DNA from: Moniliophthora roreri
Taxonomy: Eukaryota; Basidiomycota; Agaricomycetes; Agaricales; Marasmiaceae
Assembly: GCA_001466705.2 (NCBI GenBank)
Contig: LATX02000189.1
Coordinates: 1,426,001-1,490,000 of the forward strand
Reading direction: 5' to 3'
DNA length: 64,000 nt
In this document: piece after piece, positions 11,687 to 28,013 of the stretch
Layout: each line of letters begins with the position of its first letter
How positions within the stretch are numbered: the stretch's first letter is position 1
The notes under the pieces: generated by a model
Seen by the model: only the letters and a program-made list of their open reading frames with translations
Databases searched by the model: none
What the model was told of the DNA's origin: nothing
Made by a program: the position numbers and the translations under genes

Positions 11687-14600
11687 TCACATTCGACTTA
11701 CTGTGTTGCGTACGCCAGACAACCAAGCTGGTTTGCTATTACTCGGCAGTTGGCCACCTAGGTGACCTCTGGCTGTGTTCATCCCCATGCTGTGGACCAC
11801 ACTAAGCATTAAAGCTTGCTCGCGCTGGTAGCGTTTGATGAGATCCTTCATTAATGTCTGAAGTTAAATGGTTAATCCGATGAAAGTGTGCGAGGGAACC
11901 TATGAGTTTACCTTCTGTCGTGTCAGGTCGTCTTCCAGAATCTTAATCTGTGAACGGGCTTCCTCGAATGTGCCCTGCATAACACGTGTTAGAATGTTAC
12001 AACGGCTATCTGTCGACTTACAGCTGGAGCAGATCCCGCATGTTGTTCACGGAAAAGTTTGTCTTGTTCCTTGATGAACTGGAAGTAGGTTATTATTTCA
12101 GGCATACTGAACGTCAAATGAGGTAACTCGCCTGTTTGGCCTTGAGCAGCTTCTCATTAGCAGTCTTGTTAGACTCCTTGAGCATGACATTCTCCTCATG
12201 TAAGGCGAGAAGTCGCTGTTTGATGTCCTCGGGTAGGTCTTTGCCTGACAGTGAAGCCCGAAGCTCTCTGTATACCAATAATGAGAATAGCTAGCCCACT
12301 ATACACTATCAAGAAACTTACCCGAAATCTCGTTCACGTTGTAGCATTTTCTCTCTCTGGCCGATACCTTCACTCTGTAGGTTGACTTTCTCCAGAAGAA
12401 GTGCGTTGACTTGCTCGAGTTGCATTCTACTCTTGTCTGACAGTTCCTTGTTCTGTTTCCGAAGCTTCTCGATATCTGCTTCCAAGCCGGCTTTGTCCTC
12501 ATTCACCGACTCTCGGAGTGACGCGAGGATATCTAGCTGGTCTCTGTTCACAAGGGTGACTGATCCAGGGAATCAGCATGCAGATCTACCAGTGAAGCCG
12601 AAGCGCCTACGGTCAGATTTCGCGATAGTCAGCTCTTTATCTTGGGCTTCAAATTTGACTTCGAGTTCTGCATGAATCTTCCGCAGCTCTTCCAGCTGTT
12701 CGACAGTCTCGTTCAGCCGTTGTCGTAGAGCTATAGCCGCTTCGGCTCTAACATGCGTCCCATGAGCATTATAACAATGAATGTTACATCAATCAAACTC
12801 ACCCATCACCCATGGATTTACCACTTCGAATTTCCTCCAATTTCTGCTGAAGGACTAGTTTCTCCCTATGTGCCGCAAGATAATCAGTCTCGTATCGCTG
12901 TTTCATCCTGTTGGCATCCTCCAGCAAGTTCTCCATCACCAGCATCTTACTTGCATCAGCCTCGTTCTTCCTCACGGACTCCAATTCCCTTTCTAATTTC
13001 TTGACCTTAATCTTGAGATCAGTCATGGTTGTCCCAGAAAGAGCATCGTTTAATTCGCCGCCGAGACCCATGTCGGTTGCATCATCGTCAAACTCTTCTT
13101 CTCCACTTTCTGACGGCACAGCTTCACTTAATGGTTCACCCTGAGGGAACGCGTCGCTGCTTGTCGTCTGTGACCGTGCTCGCTTGGGTGGCTTATTGGA
13201 AGCTAGTTCGAGTTCGCGAACGCGCTCCTGGTACAACTCGAGAGTTTCCGAATCCTTCGCCCGCTCTTCTTTGGAGATCTTCAGTTGCGTCCGAGTCTGT
13301 TCCAGCTCGAATTTGAGCTGATCAATCTCCTGAGCGCGATTCGAATTCTTAGACTCGAGATCGGCGATTTGGTTCTTGTATGATTCAAGAAGGGGTTTGA
13401 AAGCAGCGACCTTGCGGTATTCTTCTTCAAGTGAGGCGTTCTTATCCACAAGATCGGAGTTCTGTTTCTCCAGGGCCTACCATACAACCAGTCACTTTGA
13501 GGAGTGAGACGTGGAAGAAAATGAGACGTTCGTACCTTGACAGTTTGTCGAAGTTCGGCACCTTCCTGGAGCTTCTTCTTGTACTTGTCCATCACGTTCT
13601 CCATTTTTTGCGCTTTCTCGGCTGCGTGACGCATTCTAGTCGGTGCAGGTAAGGTATACTCCAAGTGAACTCTTACAAAAAAAACTCACTCATCGTATTT
13701 GTCCTTCCACTTCTGCCCCTCTGCCGCTCTATTCTCGGCATCTTCTACTTTCCGCGTCAGGTCGGCCACCATATTGTTCTTGTGTTCAACTTCTGATTCT
13801 GCTGCTGCCAGATTATCCTCGCTCTTTTGGCTAACATTCTCCAAATGCGTGAATTCTCAAGGTTTGTGCAGAGGAATTGAAGACTCACAGTTCACTCCGC
13901 AGCCTATCTATCTCAGCTCTTGCCATCACATCCGCCTTATTATCAACCCTTCGGTTGTCTAGATCTCTCTTGGCTTGCCTGACCTGAGCGAGAGCTTCGT
14001 CTCGTTCGGAGACAACATCTTCATGGGTCGTTTGAAGGTTTCGATGCTCTTTAAGGAGCTCTTGATAGGCCTGCTCTGCTGCTTCCTTCTCTGCAAGAAT
14101 CTTGCCCTTTTCTGATTGGATACGGTAGTAATGGTCGTCTCTGAGCATGGCGATTAGAACTGGATACCATAAATAGAAGTGAATGTTGCGCACTCAGTCA
14201 TAGTCGCTTCTCTGAGTCCGTCTGAAGAGGAGCCGGAAGATATTCGAGACATGACCTGAAAAAAAGAGTAATCTTAAGATCAAGATTATGGGAAGAATGG
14301 ATGGCAACGCACCTGCTCAATAGCTTTCATAAGATTATGCTGGTCATCCTCGCTCAATCCCTGAATCTTGACGATAAAATCCTTATTCTTCTCGCACTGA
14401 ACCCCGATAGCAATAGTGAGCCTGCACATTGAAAGAGTCGCGGTGACATCAAAGTCCTTCGCCATCGCCTGGAGATCTGGAACGTCGAGACCGCTTGTCG
14501 GTTTCTGGAGTACATCGGAGAAATATTGGGTCATAAGGCGATAAAGACGCTTCAGAGCACTAAACCGAAGGACCCAGTTATCTGCAGACTGGCCCGAAGG

Positions 14601-14809
14601 TTGGCGAAAGTAGTCTGCATCGCTGGAAGGAGGTATGTCAGGCTAAACGATTGAAATGAAGAAAGATGGATGACAGCTCACACAAGTGACAGGACCTGGA
14701 ATAAAGCCGCACCATCTCCAAGGTCAGAGATCGAACTAACAGGACTTGTTAACTCGAATGTAGCAAAGAAATTGATAAATGCATCAATCTCCTTGCGGGA
14801 GTCGGACAT
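11687..14809 (-). CDS. HOOK-type coiled-coil protein (dynein/endosome adaptor)
   Basis: Hook proteins link dynein to early endosomes in fungi (family knowledge). The start at 14809 gives MSDSRKEIDAFINFFATFEL and then SISDLGDGAALFQVLSLVDA, the N-terminal HOOK fold. It continues with DADYFRQPSGQSADNWVLRF, SALKRLYRLMTQYFSDVL and CRLTIAIGVQCEKNKDFI, the conserved end of that domain. From about residue 170 onward nearly all exons read as heptad coiled coil rich in E, K, Q and L. An acidic linker (GEEEFDDDATDMGLGGEL) lies near 13.1 kb, and the protein ends near GHLGGQLPSNSKPAWLSGVR. Around ten introns. The end is uncertain: reading through gives VSRM and a stop at 11687, while splicing a 51-nt GT-AG intron there gives a roughly 68-residue tail that ends at 11481. 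Confidence 0.88.
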
Positions 14810-15891
14810 GAGAGTTGTTTGTGTAGTTGGTTGTTTCTCGCACTGATGCACATATGCATTGCATCCGCTCTCACCTGGCTCACCTTTCCAGACTTGTAAT
14901 GCAGTGAGTACAAGACTTTTTCAAGATTCATTTAGTTGCCTAAACGTTGATCGATGACTTTATGTTGCTTAGATCCTTGTTTCTTCATTCCAAAGCTCAT
15001 TGGCATTCATCCCTGCTCCATTAACCCTCTTTGGAGGAAGATTCTTCGGCTGGACGTCGAGGAGATCCCGGGAGCGTATCGCTGGTGCTCAAAAGTGCGC
15101 ACCACGATGTTTCAATAACAGTCAAAAAGATGTTAGCAACGGGTTCCTCATACTGCGGAACAAGGACGGAACACACACAGATTGCGCTTTCCCTTGGCTA
15201 GCCGTACAAACCGGTCCTCCGACTCCTCGCTCGCCAATTCTACGCTCTCATTCGCTGAGGACAGACGACTAGGCCTGGCGCTTCAGCGACTACGAATCCT
15301 CGCGAGGGAAAAAGCTTCAGGGTTAACATGGACAGATCGGTTGTGTCATTTCGAAGACATCGGCATACTTCGGGACCCCTCGGGCACCTAGCAAGACAAA
15401 GTCACACTCACATTGCTGTCGTCGGAAATTTCACTGGACGAAGACTTATCACCTTTGGTGGGATCTTGGAAGGGCTTTTAGGGTATGTAGGACTACTGCT
15501 TGTCGTATTTCACCCTCTGACGATCCACTGCAGCTGTATCTGTCGAATGGACATGTCCACGCTCTCTGCGGAACAAGAATAGACATATGTTCACTTGACC
15601 GGTCTCTTTTAAGGTGATTCCTGGAGTCGGAAGCCAGACCTCTTACAGGGGAGAATCGAGAGAGATGTCTTCCGCCAAGCGATAAAAAACTGAGAAGGAG
15701 GACATGCAAATGTACCATGTATTATATATCACTTTTGAGGACAATGTGATTGTCGATGTGTAGCTTGAGTTGAAGAGCAACCACCACCGGCGCCGAGAGC
15801 GTAGAACACTGGGTGTTGTGCGGAGCTGTTCTGAACCTCTAACCATCATTTTCCTTTCTTTCTCTCTTCCTAATCGCTGGATATCGTCAGG
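14810..15891. other. Divergent intergenic region, 1.1 kb, no confident gene
   Basis: Lies between the starts of the HOOK-type gene (-) and the Rco1 gene (+). Short open frames occur on both strands (for example + 15000-15391), but none shows a recognisable domain or a convincing splice structure. CT-rich just before 15892. Confidence 0.4.
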
Positions 15892-18800
15892 ATGTCGTCC
15901 ACGGCTAGTCTACCTGCGTATCTCTTGCCAGGGGTTCCGGTCTGCCAACCGTCATATCTAGACGGCGACCCTAGTTTTGCTACGGAAATTCTGCCTGGTC
16001 CTCCTCCAGTAGCATCTATTCAACAGACTATAGTCAAACGGGATCCAAAGAAACCAGCAACGGTCTTTTCGTACTTGCCTGCTACAGATCCTGGTACCAC
16101 GTATTCTGGTCTAATGCATGGCACCTTGTCCGCACAAGATACCAACGGTCCAAGGAAGCGTGCAAGGGTAGACAAAGGGTACGTCGTTATTCTATTACAC
16201 TCGCCGTATTCGCTGACGATATGATCATCCTTTGTTTCGCTTATGGACTACTCCACTCTTTTCTACGGCGACTGTCAACTCTATCAAACTCATTCATACA
16301 TTTAGACTGGCCACTGGTCGGGCACAGCGAGCGTCTGCTCGTAGCCAGAACGCTACGTCAAGCTCTGTTCCAGATCCCGCTCTCAACGACGGGGCAAGCA
16401 GTTCACAGCCCCCACCGACGTCTGCGGACACCGACGTTCAATCGATTACAGAGCTTCCTCCACCCCTTTCGCGTTCTAATTCCATACAGAGCATCACCAT
16501 GGACCCAAAGCCAGGTTCCAGCCGTCCACGGAGAAAGGACAAGGGTAAAGCAAAGGAGATTGAGCCGGTAGTGAGGATAAAAGAGGAGCCCAAGCCTGTT
16601 AGCCTGCTCACCCCGGAGCCAGCGTCGAATCTGGTGCGTGCGAAACGTTCTTCACAACCGTTCTTCATTGACAACGTTTTCATCATGCAGCTCAACAACA
16701 ACGACCATTGCTCTTCATGTCGTTCTCAAGGCGCACTGGTTTATTGTGATGGCTGTCCCCGTGCTTTTCACCTGTGGTGTCTTGACCCCCCGATGGAATC
16801 GATAGATGAAGGTGATAGCAGTTGGTTTTGTCCTGCATGTACAATAACCAAGGTGCGTGAACTCTACTCAATTGGGAATTTGCCATGTAATGATAAAACC
16901 CTTTACAGAATCCACCGCGAAAACCACCGCATTCACTCCTCGCCCCTCTCATACATCTTGTAGAGACCAGCATTCCTACCGAATATCAACTCCCAGATGA
17001 TATCCGCAATTTTTTCAAAGATGGTATGCCCATTTACATCTGACCATGAACGTGTCCTAATGTGTGTCCACACTGTTCAGTCACCACAGGCCCGAGAGGT
17101 GCTTACGTGGACACATCTGAAATCAAGCAACCCCGCTTGAAGTGCGTGCCTCATTTCACTGTGCCAAACGTTACTCATAAACTGGTCTTTCTTCTAGTCG
17201 TCATGGTCAACCGGAAGATCGTGAAGCTCATCGATTGCGCGACCGCAATGGACAGCCTGTACTCTGCTTTCGTTGTGGCACTTCTGCACTTCCCGAAAAT
17301 GTTGCAGCTACGGCTCCAGCCGCCAAACGTGCACGCCGAGCTACTGCTAAGGCGATGCAATACGAAGTGTGGAAAGACATAATTTCATGCGACTATTGCA
17401 ATCTCCACTGGCATCTGGATTGCCTTGACCCTCCCCTATCAACAATGCCCACATTTACGAAAAAATGGATGTGCCCAAACCATGCTGAACGGATTCTAGT
17501 GTGTCACAGTGTTTCTTATTTTTGCTCAATAGTTAAACATGCTCTCTCTCTCAGGCCCCTAAAAAACGCATACCTAAACAAAATGCTACTCCTGTAGACA
17601 TCACGAAACCGTCTCAGTGGAATAATGGAAATGTCGAGATCCTTGAATCCGATATTACGCCTGCAGCAGACGCTCAGAAGGTCGCCGTCGATGAGGTGCT
17701 CATTAATGGTCGCCGTTATAGAATACCCGAACGGGTGGTCTTGTTGGATTTCTGGAACAAGATCAGCAAGAAGTCAAAGTAAGGCGTTCCCCCTCCATTC
17801 TTCTGGCTAATCCATTCATATGGTTATACTTAGGGACGGAGAAGAAGCTTCTGGTTTGGCGTGGTCGCCACTGACGTCTCTCAGTTCTTTGGATGACGAA
17901 GATACGTCTCCGGTCACAAGTGGTGCTCATAATCCACATGACTTCCAAGTAGCCCAGGTGCGAAGTCTATCTCGGTTACATTACATGCATGGTACTGAGG
18001 ATAATGATACTCTTTTAGTGGTTATTCGACTTTCAGAAAGGCAAGCCATCATCATCTTTTCGTGCGCCTGCCGCTCCGGGTCCCAAGGCAGTCGCCAACG
18101 GGGCAGTGAAGAGGGAACTTGCGAACGAAGCTCCGCTAGAGACGGAAAATGCATCGACCAGCAGGCCTGCGAGAGTGTCAAGAACCGCCTCGACGCAAAA
18201 GGTACCGTTGAAGCTTTCCTATTCTGTCACGGCTCCTGAACACGATACAGCGAAATCCAAAATCGACGGTTAATGGTGCGCAAATGACAAGTGAAGTGGC
18301 AGTAACCGCAACACCTTCTGCCACCTCCACGACAACAACAGGGATAAGCACGAGACGGAAGCGCTCTACCAATCACTTACAGCCTGAAGCGAGCACCAGA
18401 GAACTGAGGTCACGCAGTAGGAATGCTGATGCTACGAAGGTAATTGTTACAATACCATCACGAGAAACATGCTAACCCTCTTTTCAGACACGAAGGGCAG
18501 CAGAGGAAGAACTGGTATCAACTCCTCCTTTGGCTACTGCAAGTGCACCCGCTCCTTCTCGATCACGGGTACGAGTTAAGGTGCTGCAAGACTCTCTATT
18601 CTTTACCAGTTTGCTGACTGCATTCACGACTAGCTTGAAGAGACAGATTCAAACCTGTCCCTCCTAAACGGCTTATCAATAGAACCCGCTACTGCTCCAG
18701 CACCAGCAAAGGTAAACGTACGTTGCGTCCAACTTTCGAACACGATTGCTTAAATACCTACCACAAGCCTGCGAAAAGAGCGCGTGCCGCGAAGAAAAAG

Positions 18801-19118
18801 GATCCAGAAGAGAACGCCAAGGACGAAAATCCCGAGAAAAAAAGCAGAAAAAGAAAGGAACGTGAAGATGATAACCAACGTGCCGAGAAGGCTAAGGAGA
18901 AAAAGGAGAAAGCCAAGGCCGCTCCACGACTGCCAACGTCCACAGCCTCCTTATCCTCACTTTCCACGGTTACCATGACCCCAGCAGCCACGACAACTAT
19001 ACCGACACCAGTGACACCGTCTCTCAAAATTCGGATACCACGTTTGGCCTTGAACGGTTCACCAGCAGTAACTACGGCACCCAAAGCGACCACGAGTACC
19101 TCTACACGCCCTTCATGA
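15892..19118 (+). CDS. RCO1: Rco1-like PHD-finger protein of the Rpd3S deacetylase complex
   Basis: The start MSSTASLPAYLLPGVPVCQP is followed by a disordered, basic N-terminal region. PHD finger 1 lies near 16.70-16.85 kb: HCSSCRSQGALVYCDGC, then FHLWCLDPPMES and WFCPAC. The linker carries a SIPTEYQLPDDIRNFFKD block and TGPRGAYVDTSEIKQPRLK, as expected between the two fingers of Rco1. PHD finger 2 is near 17.37-17.49 kb: CDYCNLHWHLDCLDPPLST and KKWMCPNH. The C-terminal part is low complexity with AKKKDPEENAKDENPEKKSR and a final LKIRIPRLALNG. About ten introns. Family knowledge: Rco1 recruits the Rpd3S complex to H3K36-methylated gene bodies to suppress cryptic transcription. The PHD-linker-PHD order supports the assignment. 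A class I deacetylase lies elsewhere in this window (58.3-60.3 kb). Confidence 0.85.
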
Positions 19119-19447
19119 CCCTACTTGACAACAATCATTTCATTTCCTGGCAGATATCATTATTCACAAACACATACTTCAGACATTCGTTGATTCCTGT
19201 TTTATGTAACTATTCCATTCATAGAGGCTTGAACATGTCCGTCGTCAGCATCTGCTGCACGAAGATAATTTGCATACCCTCGTAAGAGGTGCCAGTTATT
19301 ACAAATGGCACTGCTGGCAGCGCTCTGAATTCAAGTGCGACAAAAATACTACAGGGCATCCTAACCAATAAATAGTCATTAGGTCCTCCATCGTACGTAG
19401 GCTAGTAAAATCTCATGAGTGTCTACATAGTATGTGTGGGTCGATCA
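19119..19447. other. Convergent intergenic region
   Basis: Between the ends of the Rco1 gene (+) and the Cdc50/Lem3 gene (-). No coding signal is seen. Confidence 0.5.
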
Positions 19448-20868
19448 TTAGGTTCGGTTCCAAGAGAGTAAGGACATGTCGCCCAGACGCCTGTTGGGTC
19501 CGGGTTCGGTTAGTCTGGTTGAGTTGTAATTTCTACTTATGAAAAATACATACCTCGGCTTTATGAGATGTCTGGCGAGTCCAGCAATAGCAAGCAAGAC
19601 GAATAAGCCAGCAGCGCCGACATAGGCCCATCCTAGGAAGGGGTTCTTTCCTCCCACCCATGAAACAGTAGAGATCACGATTGACTTGGTTCCTTTGTAA
19701 GAAGTGACAGGGAAATCTGACAGCAAAAGATCAGTGTGAAGCGACATTGCATAGCTTGGGTGCTCACTTAGTCCAATCACGATCCGATATGTACCCCGTG
19801 ACATGGTCTCGTTGTCATTCCTGAAGTATAGTTTGGTGAAAGTTGGCAGACCGGCTGTACGCATCCAGTTCTGGAAATGCTCATTCTCTTTCAGCCTTGG
19901 GGGAGGTGTCTCTGCTGTATAGTTATTCGGGAATCTTTTTGCCCAATTTGGAGGAGGTACAATCTCCGAATAGGAACTGTATCCGTTATTTGGTACCGGG
20001 TCAGCCACGTATTTCTTGGCTTCTCCTGGCCAGGCGATACCCTTGTCAGTAAAGTTGTACGTCTGTAGTGGTTCAGTTCCATCCGCTGGATTCAGGAGCA
20101 CTGGTTGAGCGAAGGTATCTGTTGTAGCAAGTTGAGTGGGACGCGACCAAAACAGTAAGCATAGACAGCCTACCATTGAACATCGAGTTTGCGATAAGCC
20201 CGCATGGGTATATGGCTTTACCATCAATGGAGCCTAATGGTTTACAATCGCTGTCGTCCAGGTCCTTCGGTGATCCACCTTTGCCTCGTAACTGATCCGA
20301 ATCCAAGCTCTTGACATAGCGACGATGGTTCTGATAGAAATTGGTGAGCTTGTAATACATGAACACCGAAGCTTTGAGGTCGGCTGGGACGTAGAATTCC
20401 AAGAAGCATCGTTTGTCATCTTCGTTGGTGGCGTCCTGGATGAGCTGAAGTGAAGGAGAGCTGATGATTTCTGCATTCGAGTGGTCCGAGCTGAGGCGGT
20501 AAGAGTATTTGTTGGAAGGAAGGGTGGCAATTGTTCCGTTGGCAAGGCTTTCGCAACCCGTGTAGTCGAAGGTCATCTCTGAAACCAAAGAGGAACCCCA
20601 TATCAGGAGACCACCAATTGGCCCAAAGATAATCCCAATGATAAAGAAGGTGGGAAGAACAGTTTTGGGTGTCAGAATGGGCTGCCACGCTTTGAGACGT
20701 TGCTGTTTGAAAGCGGTGTCTGCGGATTGTTAGTGAAAAGGTATTGGCTAAGAAAGTTCTCCAGCAATACATACTCGCCGGTCTTCTCCAACCACCCTTC
20801 TCCTTCTTATTCTCAGTAGAATCGTCACCAGAGCTTTCCCGCTGGGGCTTGCGATTAAATAAACCCAT
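19448..20868 (-). CDS. Cdc50/Lem3 family P4-ATPase (phospholipid flippase) beta subunit
   Basis: The start at 20868 gives MGLFNRKPQRESS, then RPADTAFKQQRLKAWQPILT, the cytosolic lead-in typical of the family. Transmembrane segment 1 is TVLPTFFIIGIIFGPIGGLL. The large lumenal domain has FDYTGCESLANGTI, CFLEFYVPADLKASVFMYYK, LTNFYQNHRRYVKSLDSDQL, CKPLGSIDGKAIYPCGLIAN and several N-glycosylation sequons. The Cys-rich core is intact. Then come WMRTAGLPTFTKLYFRN and FPVTSYKGTKSIVISTVSWV, followed by transmembrane segment 2 (FLGWAYVGAAGLFVLLAIAG). The tail is short and ends MSLLSWNRT after a last small intron. Four or five introns. Family knowledge: Cdc50/Lem3 proteins are required for ER exit and activity of Drs2/Dnf flippases. 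Which paralog this is cannot be decided here. Complete. Confidence 0.93.
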
Positions 20869-21158
20869 GATGAGGTGGTAGTCGTGGTAAAAGTTGAGAT
20901 TGGACCCATTACTTATGGCCTGCTTAGGCCCGCTTAGTCATCTCAAGATAACTGCCTTTTGAGCCGCAGCACTGGCTATGCGTACCGCCTTTGATGTAAA
21001 AGATACTTATCACTCAAGACATTCCATTTTGGCCGTGGCCGGGAGAACGAGCTACCCAGGTTGAGTGTTCATGGGGCTGACAATGACGCCGGTGAATGTA
21101 TATAGTAGAATAATTCATTACAAAATGTGATACAATCCTAGTGAATGAGGTCGGTAGA
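20869..21158. other. Intergenic region between two minus-strand genes
   Basis: Promoter of the Cdc50/Lem3 gene and 3' flank of the Cef1 gene. No coding signal. Confidence 0.4.
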
Positions 21159-24910
<3,752 letters not shown>

Positions 24911-27790
24911 ATGGATCAGCCTTCAGAGCAAGTTCCCGACTTGAAGATATCGTCTGTCTCCCCCCATTTTATTATCCTCTGTTCATCCTCGGTCTTACTC
25001 TTGAAGCAGCAAGCCTCCCGTTGTTCGTGGTGCACGAGCTTGTACAACATGCCGTGCAGCCAAGGTATGTCAAACTGCTCATCAAAAAAGAACTCTACTC
25101 ATCATCTTTCTCTCTCTAGATGAAGTGTGTTGGAGCAGAAGACGGTCAGAAGCAATGTCAACGTTGCAAACGCGCGGGCGTCGAGTGGGTACCTCCATGA
25201 TCATCGTTCGCTACATGCCGCTCACACCATGCAGTTGTATTTTTGAAAAACATCGTCGTGGACGGAAACCAGGCTCAAAGTGCGTCGTCCATGTCGTCTC
25301 CTTGCTATAATGTACCAACAACACTCTTACAGGTTATCAGAGGCTTCCAAGATGCTCAGACGCCTTGAAAAGGGACTCAACAGTGCCAAATTGAAATCTC
25401 AAGCCAACGAGTCTTCTCTTCCGTATACAGCGGAACCTTCGCCAATGAATCAAGACTATATGGGCGCCCCAGACCGTTCCAACCATTTGCCCGGCGGCAA
25501 ACATTTTCCGACAAACCACCTTCCACCCCTCAACCTCTCACGTTACTCTCACGGAGGCGATTATCCACCATCCTCAGGCAGCTCACGGACTGTAGACATG
25601 GACGAGGACGACGATAATGATCGTACAGAGGACAGCATTTTCCCTGTCAAGCTCATCAACCGAGAAAACCGTCGCAACTTCTTTCGGACCATCCTCAACA
25701 ACCCCGAGGAAACGCCATCGGCAGGCCCAACTTCGGCTCGCAGCGCCTCTCCTCAATCACAACCCAACGCCGCTCACTTCGGCGCCACTGACACTATTTC
25801 GGACCCCGTGTCAGCCGGTTTAATGGACGAAGATGAAGCCAAACTTGTGTTTGACCTCATCTTTTTGCGCTTGAACCCTTTCATTAATTTGTTCGACCCC
25901 TCTCTCCACTCTTTTTCCTATGTCCGGAAAAAATCGCCGTTCCTTTTTACCGTCCTCTTGATGGCCGGGTGCAAATTCTTCAAACCCGAGTTATTCATCA
26001 AATGCCAGAAACTGGCGAACGAGCTGGCCATCAAAGCTTTTGCCGAAGGTTGGAAGAGTGTCGAAACGGTACAGGCTTTCGCATGTCTCACTTACTGGAG
26101 AGACGAGACTGATAATGTGAGTTCCTTAATTCCTCATCAATTCTCGCTTCTCATTGTCTATGGGCCCTTTTTCTTAGCGTACTTGGACATACATCGGTTA
26201 TGTGAGTGTCAATCCTTCGTTCCAGCTGTCCTCTAAAAACTGACATCTCAATCCAAGGCATGTCGCATGGCTGTTGAACTAAACTTGAATCGTTACGTTT
26301 CTCAACCTCCATTGCACGAAAACGACCTCCAGATGAGAGAGCGCCGAAATCGGGAAAGAACATACCTCATCCTCTTCGTCCATGATCGCAGTCTTAGCAC
26401 GCAAACTGGTCGGAACTGGATGCTTCCAGAAGACGAGTTCACAAAGCACTCTATCAATTGGCACGACCAAGGTGGGGGAAACATTCGTCCCGAAGATGTC
26501 ATTGTGGCTGCCTTTGTCCAGTTACGCCACATCGCTGTAAGTTCATCATTCTTGGGTCCATTTTAACTGACACTGACTGGGCTTCGGTAGACTGAAACAA
26601 CGGAGGCTTTCCGTAATTCATCGGGGAGCCATACTGACATCAACTATGAAGTTGTCTTGCGTAACTGCAATGGGCAGCTCACAATGTGGGCGGAAACGTG
26701 GCAACGGCAAATGCAGAGAGGTGTGTGCTTTTGGCTTTGTACATTTCAGAGAGGTACTAAGATCACCCGCAGCTGGTGGGGACAACTTCCACTACTCTTT
26801 CTTGACTTTCTTCCGGCTGTACGTCCGTCTATTCACCAATAGCTTTGGCGTGGAAGCTTCCATATCTGGGGTGCGGAAGTTCTGGATCTCTCCTCTATAT
26901 TTTTTGTTGACGTATAGGGTATCAACAGTCGAGCCGCAGTGCCCTGAGTGTCCAAGCCTTGTCGGTTTGCTACACGAGCGCCATCGATTCGCTACAAATC
27001 TTGTCAAAGGATTTCGCCACAATGGGCGTGCTGGTATGTGCTCTCACTCGTGGCCTCTGAGCTCCCATTGACAATTACTGCAGCGCTACAGCCAAGACTC
27101 AGTCACCATGATGTCTGCATATGCCGCTGTTGTCCTACTGAAGGTAAGAGTGCCGTCTACTTTGGAGGCGCAGACACTAAATGAATTGAAGTACCTTCGT
27201 AACCCTGTAACCGCCCCCCAACTGCCAGAGGAGGCTGCAGAGAGGATACATGCTATGATCAGCAAGACAGCCGATGCGTACTATGAAGCATCAGTTCTCT
27301 CCCCGGCGTCCTCTGGGGCCGCTTATCATGCCCGTTTCCTCCGAAAATTGGTTGCCAATGATATTTCAAGATCCCGAAGAACAGAAAGGCACGCCGGTTC
27401 CCCATCCATAGATCCCCGGCTTCAAGGTGAGAAAAAGCGTATTCGGTCTATTGCTTCCATGATATTGATGACGAATTTCCAGGTCCACCGGGGTCTAATG
27501 CTGTTCAACCTTCCTACTCACATGCAACAAATTCCCATGCCCAAGATACTTCCTATTCCTTCTCTTCTTCCGGTCATGGAATATCCCATGACAGCCAGTA
27601 CGGACGCCCAAACGGATCGATACCAACAATCCATCCAACGTCCCACCAGGATTACGGCCCGCCCCCACAGCATGCATCCAAAAACGATGAGGAGTACTGG
27701 AAGAATATGTTGATGGAGATCGGGTTTGGAGGTCTGGGTGCTGATGACCCATATCAGAATCCTGCCATACCAATAAGCTACGGACATTAG
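24911..27790 (+). CDS. Zn2Cys6 fungal-specific transcription factor
   Basis: Begins MDQPSEQVPDLKISS; after an intron the exons give KPPVVRGARACTTCRAAK, MKCVGAEDGQKQCQRCKRAG and CIFEKHRRGRKPGSK. Together this is a complete zinc cluster of pattern C-x2-C-x6-C-x9-C-x2-C-x6-C, split by two introns. A short coiled-coil linker follows (LSEASKMLRRLEKGLNSAKL). The middle homology region has LFDPSLHSFSYVRKKSPFL, FTVLLMAGCKFFKPELF, VQAFACLTYWRDETDN, GYACRMAVELNLNRYV, RERRNRERTYLILFVHDRSL and VAAFVQLRHIATETTEAFR. The C-terminus is Gln/Pro-rich and ends with MEIGFGGLGADDPYQNP and ISYGH. It binds DNA as a dimer by family rule; targets are unknown. The organisation resembles PriB-like regulators of mushrooms, a weak guess. 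About nine introns. Confidence 0.87.
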
Positions 27791-28013
27791 TATATATATA
27801 TTCCCTTATGCTGTTCTGCGTTGTAGAAACTATTTCATGGTGCTGTCTCATGCTTTGTGAGTTTTGGTTTTGTATTCTAACAAACGTAGATTGTATTATT
27901 ATTTGCCCCATGTATTTTCGCGCGATGAGCGTACATTCAATCTGTCAATCAATTTATTCGTTTTTTCTTTTTCCACATACGCCAGACAACGAGTTCGGTA
28001 ATACAAATTGCAA

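Noticed and set aside
14999..15600. Possible small gene between the HOOK-type and Rco1 genes
   Set aside because: Only overlapping short frames, no domain, no clear splice sites; kept as an intergenic region.
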